DNA of 64,000 nucleotides from Lysinimonas soli (GTDB lineage Bacteria; Actinomycetota; Actinomycetes; Actinomycetales; Microbacteriaceae): contig NZ_JBHSMG010000001.1 of NCBI RefSeq assembly GCF_042655435.1, positions 744,001 through 808,000 of the forward strand. The letters run 5' to 3'. The translations under genes were made by a program, and so were the position numbers. Below, piece after piece: positions 30,998-41,998 of the stretch. The notes under the pieces are model-generated. The model was not told the origin of the DNA and ran no database searches. It saw only the letters and a list, made by a program, of their open reading frames with translations. Within the stretch, counting starts at the first letter, position 1. Every line of letters begins with the position of its first letter.

Positions 30998-33025
30998 GTG
31001 AGAGTCGCACTGATCGCCGAATCGTCGCTCATCCACATGAACGGCGTCACCCATTCGCTCCTCCAGGTGCTGCGCCACCTGAGGGCGAACGGACACGAGA
31101 CGCTCGTCATCGCCCCGCGTGCCGGCGACGACGATCCCGGCTCGGAACAGTTGCACGGCGCCGAGCTGTCGCTGCTGCGGTCCGTTCCCCTGCCCTCCTA
31201 TCCCGAGGTGCGTCTCGTCTTCGCCCGGGCGCGTGCGCTCTCGGCGATCCTGCGCGAGTTCACGCCGGATGTCGTGCACCTGGCCTCGCCGTTCGTGCTC
31301 GGCTGGCAGGGCCTGCGGGCGGCCGAGCTGCTCGGCATCCCCACGGTGGCGATCTACCAGACCGACATCCCGGGCTATGCCCAGCGGTACGGGATGCCGG
31401 TGGCGACCCAAGCGCTCGCCCAGCACGTCGCCCGCATCCATCGCCGCGCGACCCTGACCCTCGCGCCCTCGTCGTCGGCCATCGCCGAGCTGAGCGACGC
31501 CGGCGTCGACCGGTTGCGGCACTGGGCCCGCGGCGTCGATGCCGAGCGCTTCCACCCCGGTCGCCGCGACGAGGCCCTGCGCCGCCGACTCGCCCCCGAC
31601 GGTGAGGTCATCATCGGCTACGTCGGCCGTCTCGCCCCCGAGAAGCAGGTCGAAGACCTGCGCGCGATCGCCGCCCTGCCCGGGACGCGCCTGGTCATCG
31701 TGGGGGACGGTCCCAGCCGGCCCGCGCTGGAGCGCCTACTGCCGGGGGCGGCGTTCCTCGGGTTCCTCGGCGGCGACGGGCTCGCCGAGGCGGTCGCGAG
31801 CTTCGACCTGTTCGTGCATCCGGGCGAGAACGAGACCTTCTGCCAGACCGTGCAAGAGGCGCTCGCGAGCGGGGTGCCGACCGTCGCCGTCGGCCGCGGC
31901 GGACCGCTCGACCTCGTGCAGAACAGTCGCACCGGCTGGCTCTACCGCCCCGGCGACCTCGACGATCTGCGGGCCCGGGTGCTCGACCTGGTGGGCGACG
32001 CGGGCAAGCGCCGGGCGTTCTCGATCGCCGCCCGCGAATCCGTGGCGAATCGCAGCTGGGCCCGGCTGGGGGACGAGCTGATCGGGCACTACCGCGACGC
32101 GATCCGGATGCGGCGGGCCGGCGTCGATCGTCGCGACACCGCGCCCGCCCAGGTCGCCGATCGCCCGCTGCGCCCCAGGCTCGTCCCCAACGCGGCGCCC
32201 GGTGCGGTGGCCGGCTGGACCAGGTACGTGGCCGTCGGCGACTCGATCACCGAGGGCCTCGGCGACAGCTCCCGGCAGGCGCCCGGCCAGTTCCGCGGCT
32301 GGGCCGACCGGCTCGCGATGCTGCTCGCGCATCAGGAGGGGCGCACCTCCCCGCTGCTGTCGGCGAACCTGGCCGTGCGCAGCCGCACCGTCTCCGATGT
32401 GCTGAACCGGCAGATCCCGCGCGCCCTCGAGCTCAAGGCCGACCTGGTCTCGGTGCTCGTCGGCGGCAACGACCTGGCGCGCCACGGCGCCGATCCGCAG
32501 GCGCTCGCGGCCTCCCTCGCGACAGGCATCGCGCGGGTGCGCGAGAGCGGCGCCGAGGTGCTGCTGGTGACCCCGTTCATCCCGCCGTGGCCCATGCTGC
32601 GGCTGCTGCACGAGCGCACCGCGGCGATGTCGCGCGCCCTGCGGCAGGTGGCCGTCGACACCGACTCGCGACTGCTCGACCTGTCGATCGACCCCGACCG
32701 ACTCGACGAGCGGATGTGGGCCGACGATCGCGTGCACCTCAGCTCGCACGGACATCGACTGCTGTCGTACCGGGCGGCCGAGACCCTCGGGGTCCCCGGC
32801 GTCGCCGAGCTGGGCGCGCTGGACCGCGCGCTGCATCACGACGAGGCCGACGAACCCGGATGCCGCATCTCGACCCCGGCCTGGGTCTGGCTGCACGTGC
32901 GACCGTGGGCCGGTCGTCGGCTGCGGGGTCGCACCGCCGGCGACGGGCTCGAGCCGAAGCGCCCCCTGCTGCTGCCGGTGCTCCCGGTCGACCCGAGCGG
33001 GCATCCGGCCCCGGCCGAGCCGTGA
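30998..33025 (+). CDS. GT4-type glycosyltransferase fused to an SGNH/GDSL hydrolase
   Basis: A 675-residue two-domain protein. Residues 1 to about 370 form a GT-B glycosyltransferase of the family 4 type close to actinobacterial mannosyltransferases: HMNGVTHSLLQVLRHLRANGHE, IGYVGRLAPEKQVEDL, and the donor-site ENETFCQTVQEALASGVP. After a linker, an SGNH hydrolase follows with GDSITEG (Ser416), GGNDLA and the DDRVH dyad (D577, H580). It likely attaches and trims or deacylates a glycan or lipid glycan at the membrane. The GTG start is chosen because upstream codons lack homology. The reading frame is uninterrupted. Confidence 0.82.
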   Translation: MRVALIAESSLIHMNGVTHSLLQVLRHLRANGHETLVIAPRAGDDDPGSEQLHGAELSLLRSVPLPSYPEVRLVFARARALSAILREFTPDVVHLASPFVLGWQGLRAAELLGIPTVAIYQTDIPGYAQRYGMPVATQALAQHVARIHRRATLTLAPSSSAIAELSDAGVDRLRHWARGVDAERFHPGRRDEALRRRLAPDGEVIIGYVGRLAPEKQVEDLRAIAALPGTRLVIVGDGPSRPALERLLPGAAFLGFLGGDGLAEAVASFDLFVHPGENETFCQTVQEALASGVPTVAVGRGGPLDLVQNSRTGWLYRPGDLDDLRARVLDLVGDAGKRRAFSIAARESVANRSWARLGDELIGHYRDAIRMRRAGVDRRDTAPAQVADRPLRPRLVPNAAPGAVAGWTRYVAVGDSITEGLGDSSRQAPGQFRGWADRLAMLLAHQEGRTSPLLSANLAVRSRTVSDVLNRQIPRALELKADLVSVLVGGNDLARHGADPQALAASLATGIARVRESGAEVLLVTPFIPPWPMLRLLHERTAAMSRALRQVAVDTDSRLLDLSIDPDRLDERMWADDRVHLSSHGHRLLSYRAAETLGVPGVAELGALDRALHHDEADEPGCRISTPAWVWLHVRPWAGRRLRGRTAGDGLEPKRPLLLPVLPVDPSGHPAPAEP

Positions 33026-33375
33026 TGCACCGCTCGGGGCGCCAGCTGGGCGTGGCGCGTCCGACTGCGCGACACGCCGTGCTGGTACCATGAGGCAACC
33101 GCCATTCGGCGGCCGCGCGCTCGCGACCATCGTGAGTGTGCAACATCCGGAGCAGGCCGGCACGAAGCTGGTCACCGGTGGTGGTCCTCCGAACCGATCC
33201 GAACGCACGAAACGGGTCGGGGTCGGCGCACTTCTACTGTTGGCCAGAGCAACGAACCGGCGCCCGCGCACCGTGGAAGTTCACGAAGCTGCGCCGTCGT
33301 TCTTCCTGCCCGCTCCTGCTCCTTCGTATGTCGGCGACCCGTATGGTCGCCAGCCAACAAAAGGAGAGACACCTC
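33026..33375 (+). promoter_or_regulatory. Long 5' leader of pnp
   Basis: A 350-base non-coding stretch precedes pnp. TGGTACCAT near 33083-33091 could be an extended -10, which would give a leader of about 280 bases. A known actinobacterial pnp leader motif (Actino-pnp) sits upstream of this gene in related bacteria and may be present, but I could not identify its stems with certainty. AAGGAGA lies nine bases before the GTG start. In other bacteria such leaders mediate PNPase autoregulation. Confidence 0.4.
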
Positions 33376-35688
<2,313 letters not shown>

Positions 35689-35706
35689 CCGCGCACCGCT
35701 GGTTCG

Positions 35707-35742
35707 ACGAGCCCCATTCCGCTTCGGCGGGGTGGGGCTCGT
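35707..35742 (+). terminator. pnp terminator hairpin
   Basis: A 16-base-pair stem (35707-35722 with 35727-35742, two G-T pairs) with a TTCG loop, 18 bases after the pnp stop. No T-run follows. It belongs to a 474-base gap before the next gene. Confidence 0.65.
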
Positions 35743-35802
35743 TCGCGTCGTGGCGCGGAATCGCGCCGCGGGTCGTGTGCCGCGGCGGCCGAGTTGTTGG
35801 GC

Positions 35803-35842
35803 GAAGGGCCGGCCCCGCGAGACCGCGGGGCCGGGACCCTTC
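35803..35842. terminator. Strong GC-rich hairpin downstream of pnp
   Basis: CCGGCCCCGCG (35809-35819) pairs with CGCGGGGCCGG (35824-35834) around AGAC, extended by GAAGGG against CCCTTC past a two-base bulge. It may be a second terminator. The following roughly 320 bases up to the aldo/keto reductase show no gene and no clear signal except its ribosome site. Confidence 0.5.
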
Positions 35843-36162
35843 TCGTGCCGTCCGTTGGGCGGCGGTGTGATGGTGGCGCCGTACGCTGTGGACGACCCCG
35901 CCCGGATGCCCGAGGCATCCGCACGGACCCCACGCTAAGCCCCGGAGGGTGGCGACGCCAGACTCCACCACCGCGTGTTCGCTGTGTGTTCAACAGGTGA
36001 TTGCCGAGGCCGGCCGGCACCCGCGTTCGGCTCGATCGTCACGATTCATAACGATCCGGCGATGCTGCCGGACCGGCGCGAAGCCGAGCGTTACTCTCGC
36101 AGGAAGAACGCGCCAGACCCCCGCCGGCTCGTTGGGTCAGCGTTCGATTCCAGGAGGCGGAG

Positions 36163-37245
36163 ATGTCAGAGGCAGCAGGCGAGGCGGAGCGATCCGGCCC
36201 GTCGAGCGCCGTGCGCACCGGGCCGGTTCACACCGGTCGGCTTCGCACGGATGCTGCCCGGCACAGCGCCGTTCCCACGACCGCCGAGACGGCCGCGATC
36301 GTCGGCAGCGCCGCCGCCCCGCGCCGACGGGTCGGCCTCTCGGAGCTGAGGGTGTTCCCGCTCGCGATCAGCGGCAAGGTCTTCGGGTGGCGAACGGATC
36401 CGGTGACCACCGAGTCGATCCTGGACGTCTACGCGGCCCACGGGGGCAACTTCGTCGACACGGCCGACTCGTACGCCAGCGGGCGGAGCGAGTTCATGAT
36501 CGGCAACTGGATGCGGGCGCGTCGCAATCGCGACGAGATCATCGTCGCGACCAAGGTCGGCAAGAGTGCGGAGTATCCGGGCGTGACGGCCCCGGCCATC
36601 ACGGCCGCGGTCGAGGCCTCCCTGCGCCGGCTGCGCACGGACCGTCTCGATCTGCTCTACCTGCACATCGACGACCCCGAGGTGGCCTTCGAAGAAACGC
36701 TGCTCGCGGTCGACGAGCTGATCCGGGCCGGCAAGGTGCGCTACTTCGGGGGATCGGATCACACCGGCAACCGCCTGTTCGAGGCCCGGATCGCCTCGGC
36801 CCAGCTCGGCGTCGCGCCGATGGTCGCCCTGCAGAACCGTTACAACCTGATGGACCGCCGCGGCTACGAGGGTGAACTCGAGCACATCGCCGACCGGATC
36901 GGTCTCGGGGTGATGCCGCGTTTCGCGCTGGCGAACGGATTCCTGACCGGGCGCTACCGCGGCAAGGCCGATCTCGTACACGCTCAGCGCGCGGCGGATG
37001 TCGCCGGCTACCTGACGCGCCGAGGATTCAAGGTGCTCGCCGCTCTCGACCGGATCGCGGCCGCCCACGATGCCGCGGTGCCGACGATCGCCCTCGCCTG
37101 GCTGCTGAGCAAGCCGAACGTCGTCGCTCCCGTGGCCTCGGCGAGCAGCCCCGACCAGGTGTTCGATCTGGTCGCAGCCGCCGAAGTGCGTCTCACCCGC
37201 CACGAGCTCACCCTGCTCGACCGCGTGAGCGAATCGCGTCGCTGA
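36163..37245 (+). CDS. Aldo/keto reductase with N-terminal extension
   Basis: A 360-residue AKR. The barrel starts near residue 58 (LSELRVFPLAISGKVFGW); the preceding 57 residues are polar, alanine-rich and atypical. Catalytic residues are D/Y in VDTADSYASGRSE, K in VATKVGKSA and H in LLYLHIDDPEVAFEE. The cofactor end reads VAPVASASSPDQVFDLV. AGGAGG sits five bases before the ATG at 36163, so the extension is probably translated. It is distinct from the AKR at 22598. Confidence 0.88.
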   Translation: MSEAAGEAERSGPSSAVRTGPVHTGRLRTDAARHSAVPTTAETAAIVGSAAAPRRRVGLSELRVFPLAISGKVFGWRTDPVTTESILDVYAAHGGNFVDTADSYASGRSEFMIGNWMRARRNRDEIIVATKVGKSAEYPGVTAPAITAAVEASLRRLRTDRLDLLYLHIDDPEVAFEETLLAVDELIRAGKVRYFGGSDHTGNRLFEARIASAQLGVAPMVALQNRYNLMDRRGYEGELEHIADRIGLGVMPRFALANGFLTGRYRGKADLVHAQRAADVAGYLTRRGFKVLAALDRIAAAHDAAVPTIALAWLLSKPNVVAPVASASSPDQVFDLVAAAEVRLTRHELTLLDRVSESRR

Positions 37246-37273
37246 CGCGCGGTCCACTCCGCGGGCGCCGCCG

Positions 37274-37609
37274 CTAGTTGACGCCGGGGATGACCAGCCA
37301 GTGCTGGGCGAGCACGATCCAGATGGCGATGATCACGATCGCCGCGACGGTGATGGTGACGCCCGACCGACGGGTCGATCCGCGCAGCACGAGCTGCAGA
37401 ACGAGCACGACCAGGGTCACGACGGCGAGCACGAGCGGGCCGAACGGGATCGCGGTGACGAAGAAGGCGAGCAGGAACAGCGCGGCGACGATGATCTGGA
37501 TGACGGCGAGGATCGCCGTGCCACGTCCGCGAACCCGGATGATGCCGTCGATGAGCGCGAGCGCCCCACCGGCCAATGCGATGAGGAGGAGCCAGGAGAG
37601 CGTGATCAT
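37274..37609 (-). CDS. Membrane protein, unknown
   Basis: A 111-residue protein with four hydrophobic helices (MITLSWLLLIALAGGALALI ... AIVIIAIWIVLAQHWLVIPG). The ATG at 37609 follows AAAGGA; upstream starts would add an arginine-rich non-membrane stretch. It lies downstream of the TetR gene on the same strand and may be its target. Confidence 0.62.
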   Translation of the reverse strand: MITLSWLLLIALAGGALALIDGIIRVRGRGTAILAVIQIIVAALFLLAFFVTAIPFGPLVLAVVTLVVLVLQLVLRGSTRRSGVTITVAAIVIIAIWIVLAQHWLVIPGVN

Positions 37610-37712
37610 GAGGGTGATCCTTTCAGGTGGCTGAGGCGCGAGGCCCAAGGCGTCGCCCGGAGCGGCGCCGAACGTCACCCTCCCACAGATCGGGCTCCGG
37701 CGGGAACCGGAT

Positions 37713-38315
37713 TCAGCGGTGCGCGTCGGCGAGGGCGCGATCGAAGGCGCGCGCGAGCGCCGCGCTCGCTGCGACCGGATCGCCCGCATAGCCGCCGGCC
37801 ATCGCCCCGTCGCGCGCCAGCATCAGATCGTCGGCGGCGTCGCCGGCGAGCGGGTGGCCGACGGCGCGGAGCAACTGCTCGAGCACGGCGACGTACCAAT
37901 CGCGGTGGGCGACCACGGCCCGGCGCACGGGGTGATCGGGGTCGAAGAATTCGGATGCGGCGTTGATGAACGGGCAGCCCCGGAAGTCCGGGGAGGAGAT
38001 CGCGGTCGTGATCCCGGCCTGCACCGCCCGCAGCACCTCCTCGGGATCGTCGTGGCGCTCGACGAGATCGGCGAGTTCGTCGACAGCCACACGGTGGCGG
38101 TGATCGACGTAGTCGACGATCAGCCGGTCCTTCGATCCGTAGTGCTTGTAGAAGGTCGCCTTCGTGACGCTCGAGGCGCTGATCAGGCGGTCGACTCCGA
38201 CCGCGCGGATCCCTTCGTCGTAGAAGAGCAGATCGGCGGTCTCGAGAATCCGCAGCTTCGCGGGGGCGAGGGCGCGCGGCGGTGCCGGTCGATCGATCTC
38301 GATCATGGTGGTCAT
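37713..38315 (-). CDS. TetR-family transcriptional regulator
   Basis: A 200-residue regulator. LRILETADLLFYDEGIRAVGVDRLI and SSVTKATFYKHYGSKDRLIVDYV make up a typical TetR DNA-binding domain (residues 18-70). The C-terminal half carries CPFINAASEF, common to a TetR subgroup. A palindromic site lies 212 bases upstream, with a run of hairpins between it and the start. The target genes are unclear; the downstream membrane protein gene is a candidate. Confidence 0.87.
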   Translation of the reverse strand: MTTMIEIDRPAPPRALAPAKLRILETADLLFYDEGIRAVGVDRLISASSVTKATFYKHYGSKDRLIVDYVDHRHRVAVDELADLVERHDDPEEVLRAVQAGITTAISSPDFRGCPFINAASEFFDPDHPVRRAVVAHRDWYVAVLEQLLRAVGHPLAGDAADDLMLARDGAMAGGYAGDPVAASAALARAFDRALADAHR

Positions 38316-38348
38316 CGTGTCCTCGGGGTGGGGGGTGAGGGGATGTGC

Positions 38349-38461
38349 GCCGTGACCGCCTGGGGGGAGACGGTCACGGCAGCACGGGCGCGAGTTCGGG
38401 CAACTCGCGAACAGCGACGCCGACCGAGATCGGCGCCGCAGGACGCGGGGGGACGTCCTGC
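38349..38461 (-). ncRNA. Candidate structured leader of the TetR gene: four consecutive stem-loops
   Basis: Four perfect inverted repeats follow each other: 38349-38358 with 38371-38380 (10 bp, GCCGTGACCG), 38389-38396 with 38402-38409 (8 bp, CGCGAGTT), 38418-38423 with 38430-38435 (6 bp) and 38438-38445 with 38454-38461 (8 bp, GCAGGACG). They fill the space between the TetR start and the operator at 38527, and would be in the 5' leader of that gene. No frame encodes a likely protein here. Confidence 0.35.
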
Positions 38462-38526
38462 TCTGGGATGCTGCTCCGGTCTAGGGTCCGAATCGCCATC
38501 CCGCAGAGCGAGCGTAGCACAAGAGG

Positions 38527-38548
38527 ACAGACAGACTTGTCTGTTTGT
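38527..38548. promoter_or_regulatory. TetR-type palindromic operator
   Basis: ACAGACAGAC and GTCTGTTTGT flank TT; nine of ten positions pair. It fits the operator type of many actinobacterial TetR proteins. It lies between the TetR gene and the M16 peptidase gene, 76 bases before the latter. Confidence 0.65.
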
Positions 38549-38624
38549 CGGCATGGCTGTCCCCCAATTTGAGTGACAGGGATCGGACGGCCCGGCGCGA
38601 GGAGGATGACGTAGGCTCGATGAG

Positions 38625-39980
38625 ATGAACGGCGCGGTGAATCTCCCGCTCGACTTGGGCGAGCTTCGTGTCACCGCATCCGGGGGCTCCCTTCTGCGCC
38701 GCAGCGTTCTGCCGAGCGGCGTCAGGATCCTGAGCGAGCAGGTGCCGGGATCGCAGAGCGCGACGGTCGGCTTCTGGGTCGCGGTCGGCTCGCGGGACGA
38801 GCAGCCCGAGACCTACGGCTCGACGCACTTCCTGGAGCATCTGCTGTTCAAGGGGACGCCCGAGCGCACTGCGCTCGACATCGCGGTCTCGTTCGACGCC
38901 GTCGGCGGCGAGCACAACGCGATGACGGCGAAGGAGTACACCTGCTACTACGCCAAGGTGCGCGACATCGATCTGCCGATGGCCGTCGCGGTGCTCGCCG
39001 ACATGTTCACGTCCTCCGTGCTCGAGTCGACCGAGTTCGAGAGCGAGCGAGGGGTCATCCTCGAAGAGCTCGCCATGGCCGATGACGACCCCTCGGACGT
39101 CGTGAGCGAGCGCCTCTTCGAAGCCGTCTTCGGAGCGCACCCGCTGGCCCGTCCGATCGGCGGCAGTCCCGCCTCGATCGGCGCCGTCGGGCGCGACGCC
39201 GTCTGGGAGCACTACCGCGCGAACTACCGGCCCCAGGACCTGGTGGTGACCGTTGCGGGCGCCGTCGACCACGACGAACTCGTCGCCGGGATCACCGCGG
39301 CGCTCGGCACCGCGGGCTGGGATCTCTCGATCGCGGGGGCCCCCGTCGAACGCCGGCACGCGGCATCCGCGTTGATCGAGCGGGGGAGCGCTCGCACGAT
39401 CGTCGACCGGCCGACCGAGCAGGCGAACCTGCTCCTCGGCGTGCAGGGGCTGGCCGCCTCCGACGAGCGCAGACCCGTCATCACGATCCTCAACTCCGTG
39501 CTCGGTGGAGGGATGTCGTCGCGACTCTTCCAGGAGGTGCGCGAGAAGCGCGGTCTGGCGTACTCCGTGTACTCCTTCGCCGCCGGATACTCCGACACGG
39601 GCATCATGGGGCTGTACGCCGGATGCTCGCCGAAGCGGGCCGCGGATGTGGCCGAACTCATGCTCGGCGAGTTCCGCCGCCTGGCCGCCGACGGTATCAC
39701 CGACGAGGAACTCGACCGTGCCCGCGGTCAACTCGGGGGCAGCTCCGCCCTCGCGCTCGAGGACTCGGATGCCCGCATGACCCGGCTCGGTCGCAGCGAG
39801 CTCACCTTCGGAGAGTTCTCCGATCTCGACGAGACCCTCCGCCGTCTGGCGGCCGTCACGACGACCCAGGTGCAGGAGCTCGCCGCCGAGCTGGTGGCCC
39901 GTCCGCTCTCGGTGGCGGCTGTCGGCTCCCTCGACGAATCCATCTTCGACGGGCTCGACGACGAGCCCGCCGCGGCCTGA
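38625..39980 (+). CDS. M16-family zinc metallopeptidase
   Basis: A 451-residue insulinase/processing-peptidase-type protease. The inverted zinc motif HFLEH is at residues 68-72 (H68, E71, H72) and the third ligand E148 follows exactly 76 residues later in GVILEELAM. The C-terminal inactive repeat carries GGMSSRLFQEVREKRGLAYSVYSF. Full length. In actinobacteria it commonly follows pnp; here two accessory genes lie between them. Substrate peptides are unknown. Confidence 0.95.
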   Translation: MNGAVNLPLDLGELRVTASGGSLLRRSVLPSGVRILSEQVPGSQSATVGFWVAVGSRDEQPETYGSTHFLEHLLFKGTPERTALDIAVSFDAVGGEHNAMTAKEYTCYYAKVRDIDLPMAVAVLADMFTSSVLESTEFESERGVILEELAMADDDPSDVVSERLFEAVFGAHPLARPIGGSPASIGAVGRDAVWEHYRANYRPQDLVVTVAGAVDHDELVAGITAALGTAGWDLSIAGAPVERRHAASALIERGSARTIVDRPTEQANLLLGVQGLAASDERRPVITILNSVLGGGMSSRLFQEVREKRGLAYSVYSFAAGYSDTGIMGLYAGCSPKRAADVAELMLGEFRRLAADGITDEELDRARGQLGGSSALALEDSDARMTRLGRSELTFGEFSDLDETLRRLAAVTTTQVQELAAELVARPLSVAAVGSLDESIFDGLDDEPAAA

Positions 39981-40006
39981 ACCCCGAAACCACTGAAGGT
40001 CTCCGC

Positions 40007-40609
40007 ATGTCGCGTTACCTCTACCTCGTGCGTCACGGTGAGCAGCAGGACGCCCAGTACGGGCTGCCGGACGGCCCTCTGAGCCCCCGCGGCGTGCGGC
40101 AGGCGAAGGCGATCGCGGAGCGGCTCGGCGGCGTGCCGTTCACGGGCGCCTGGACCTCTCCGCTGCAGCGCGCCCAGGAGACCGCCCGCATCATGACGGA
40201 TCGGCTGCCGGCACTCGAACCGGAGCCCTCGGCCCTGCTGATGGACTGCGTCCCCTCCGGTCCCGGCGTCGACATGCCGCATGCGTTCGAGCCGTTCTTC
40301 GGCGGGGTCACCGAAGAGGAGATCGAAGCGGGACGCGCCCAGATGGCCGATGCGATCGCCGAGTGGATGACGCCCTCACGTGAGGACCGTCACGACCTGC
40401 TGATCACCCACAACTTCGTCATCGGGTGGTTCGTGCGCGAGACCTTCGGTTCGTCGGACTGGCGCTGGCTGGGAGTCAGCCAAGCCAACTGCGGTCTGAC
40501 CATCATCCGGGTGCGGTCGGCGAAGCCCCCCGTGCTCGTGACGCACAACGATCTGGGGCACCTGCCCCCCGAGCTGCGCACGGGACTGCCGGTCGAGCAG
40601 CCGTACTGA
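40007..40609 (+). CDS. Histidine phosphatase superfamily protein
   Basis: A 200-residue phosphoglycerate-mutase-like phosphatase. The catalytic motif YLVRHGEQQ lies near the start (H10), with R and E in the conserved SPLQRAQETARIM and the second histidine in LLITHNFVIGWFV. The substrate is unknown. It follows the M16 gene by 26 bases with GAAGGT before the ATG. A two-tier terminator follows. Confidence 0.92.
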   Translation: MSRYLYLVRHGEQQDAQYGLPDGPLSPRGVRQAKAIAERLGGVPFTGAWTSPLQRAQETARIMTDRLPALEPEPSALLMDCVPSGPGVDMPHAFEPFFGGVTEEEIEAGRAQMADAIAEWMTPSREDRHDLLITHNFVIGWFVRETFGSSDWRWLGVSQANCGLTIIRVRSAKPPVLVTHNDLGHLPPELRTGLPVEQPY

Positions 40610-40614
40610 GCGCT

Positions 40615-40663
40615 GGAGCTGGGAGCGGAGGCCATTTCTGGCCTCCGCCGCGACGCCAGCTCC
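40615..40663. terminator. Two-tier terminator hairpin
   Basis: An inner perfect stem GCGGAGGCCA / TGGCCTCCGC (40625-40634 with 40639-40648, loop TTTC) lies inside an outer stem GGAGCTGG / CCAGCTCC (40615-40622 with 40656-40663). It separates the convergent phosphatase and acetyltransferase genes. Confidence 0.75.
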
Positions 40664-40687
40664 GATGCCCGTCTCGGGCGTCGGCCG

Positions 40688-41176
40688 TCACAGCACTTGA
40701 TCGTCATCGGTGTCGAAGCCCAGGCGCTTGGCGAACCAGTTCGTCGCGTTCGGGTTGTCGTTGTACGGCGGCACGTCGGCGTAACCGCTGGAGCGGTACA
40801 GGCCCTGGGCCGCCTCGAGGCTCGCGTTCGTGTCGAGCACGATCTCGCGGGCGCCGAGGCCGACGGCGCGCGCCTCCAGCTCGGCGAGCAGTTCGCGACC
40901 CCAGCCCCGGCCGCGAGCGCGGTCGCGCAGGTAGAGGTGCTTGATCTCGGCGCGATGGGGATCCAGCAGCCGCACCCCTCCGCATCCGACCGGCCCGTAT
41001 TCGTCGTCGACGACGAGGAAGACGCCGGCGGGCGGCGTGAACTGCGCCGGATCCGGGAACACCGTGCGATACGCGCCCAGACCCTCGGGAAAGTCCGCGG
41101 TCCGCATCGAGAAGTAGTCGGTCAGCAGCTCGTGCGCGTCGTCGTCGGCGGGGGAGGCGGGGCGGTACACCGGCAT
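40688..41176 (-). CDS. GNAT-family N-acetyltransferase
   Basis: A 162-residue acetyltransferase. The acetyl-CoA pyrophosphate loop is RDRARGRGWGRELLAELE, preceded by the beta-4 strand EIKHLYL, and the C-terminal part LDTNASLEAAQGLYRSSGYADVPPYN is typical. The acceptor substrate is unknown. It lies convergent to the phosphatase gene and divergent from dapB. Confidence 0.9.
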   Translation of the reverse strand: MPVYRPASPADDDAHELLTDYFSMRTADFPEGLGAYRTVFPDPAQFTPPAGVFLVVDDEYGPVGCGGVRLLDPHRAEIKHLYLRDRARGRGWGRELLAELEARAVGLGAREIVLDTNASLEAAQGLYRSSGYADVPPYNDNPNATNWFAKRLGFDTDDDQVL

Positions 41177-41224
41177 GGATTCAGGCTAGCTCCCGGCCCG
41201 CGCGCGCGTGACTACGCTGGAGGG

Positions 41225-41998
41225 ATGGTGACTTCGTCCGGGCCGTCGTGGGTGTCCTCCTCGATCACCTCGGTGGCGATCGTCGGCGCGAGTGGACGGA
41301 TGGGGCGGCTCGCCACGCGCCTCATCGACGACAGCGACGACCTGCGGGTGCACATCGGGATCGGCTCGTCCGACCCGATCGAGCTGATCGAGGGCGCCGA
41401 CCTCGTGCTCGACCTCACGGTTCCGGCCGTGTCGCAGGAGGTCGTCGGCGCGGCCCTGGACCGCGGCATCCCGGTGCTCGTCGGAACCTCGGGGTGGACG
41501 GCCGAGCGGATCGCCGTGCTGGCGCGCCGCATGGTCGGGCTGCCCGAGCTCGGCGTCATCATCGTGCCGAACTTCTCGCTCGGCTCGGTGCTCGCGACCC
41601 TCGCGTCGACCATGCTGGCGCCCTACTTCGACTCGATCGAGATCGTCGAGGCTCATCACGAGGGCAAGGTCGACTCGCCCTCGGGCACCGCGATCCGGAC
41701 CGCCGAGCTGATCGGCGCCGCCCGGGCCGACGCCGGCCCCGTCGCCGCCCCGCACGCCGACCAGCGGGCCCGCGGGCAGCAGGTGGCGAGCGTCCCGATC
41801 CACAGCCTGCGGATGAGCGGGCTGCTGGCGCAGCAGGACGTGATCTTCGGAGGCGTGGGGGAGACGGTGCGGATCAGCCACGAGACCTTCAGCGACGACT
41901 CCTACGCCGCCGGGTTGCTGCTCGGGCTGCGGGCCGCGCCGGGCGCCCGCGGGGTCGTCGTCGGCCTGGACAAGCTCCTGGAGCTGAACCGCTCGTGA
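41225..41998 (+). CDS. dapB: 4-hydroxy-tetrahydrodipicolinate reductase
   Basis: A 257-residue NAD(P)H-dependent enzyme of the lysine/diaminopimelate pathway. The cofactor motif GASGRMG is at residues 21-27, the catalytic segment EAHHEGKVDSPSGTA lies around 142-156 (H144/H145 and K148), and VPNFSLGSVL follows the usual pattern. It reduces the product of DapA; dapA lies 3.6 kb downstream. The ATG at 41225 gives an 18-residue lead before the Rossmann strand. GTGA overlap with the next gene. Confidence 0.95.
   Translation: MVTSSGPSWVSSSITSVAIVGASGRMGRLATRLIDDSDDLRVHIGIGSSDPIELIEGADLVLDLTVPAVSQEVVGAALDRGIPVLVGTSGWTAERIAVLARRMVGLPELGVIIVPNFSLGSVLATLASTMLAPYFDSIEIVEAHHEGKVDSPSGTAIRTAELIGAARADAGPVAAPHADQRARGQQVASVPIHSLRMSGLLAQQDVIFGGVGETVRISHETFSDDSYAAGLLLGLRAAPGARGVVVGLDKLLELNRS

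Noticed and set aside
38312..38674. Short minus-strand frame in the TetR/M16 gap
   Set aside because: It spans the operator and hairpins, overlaps the M16 start and has no ribosome site; the inverted repeats explain the region better.
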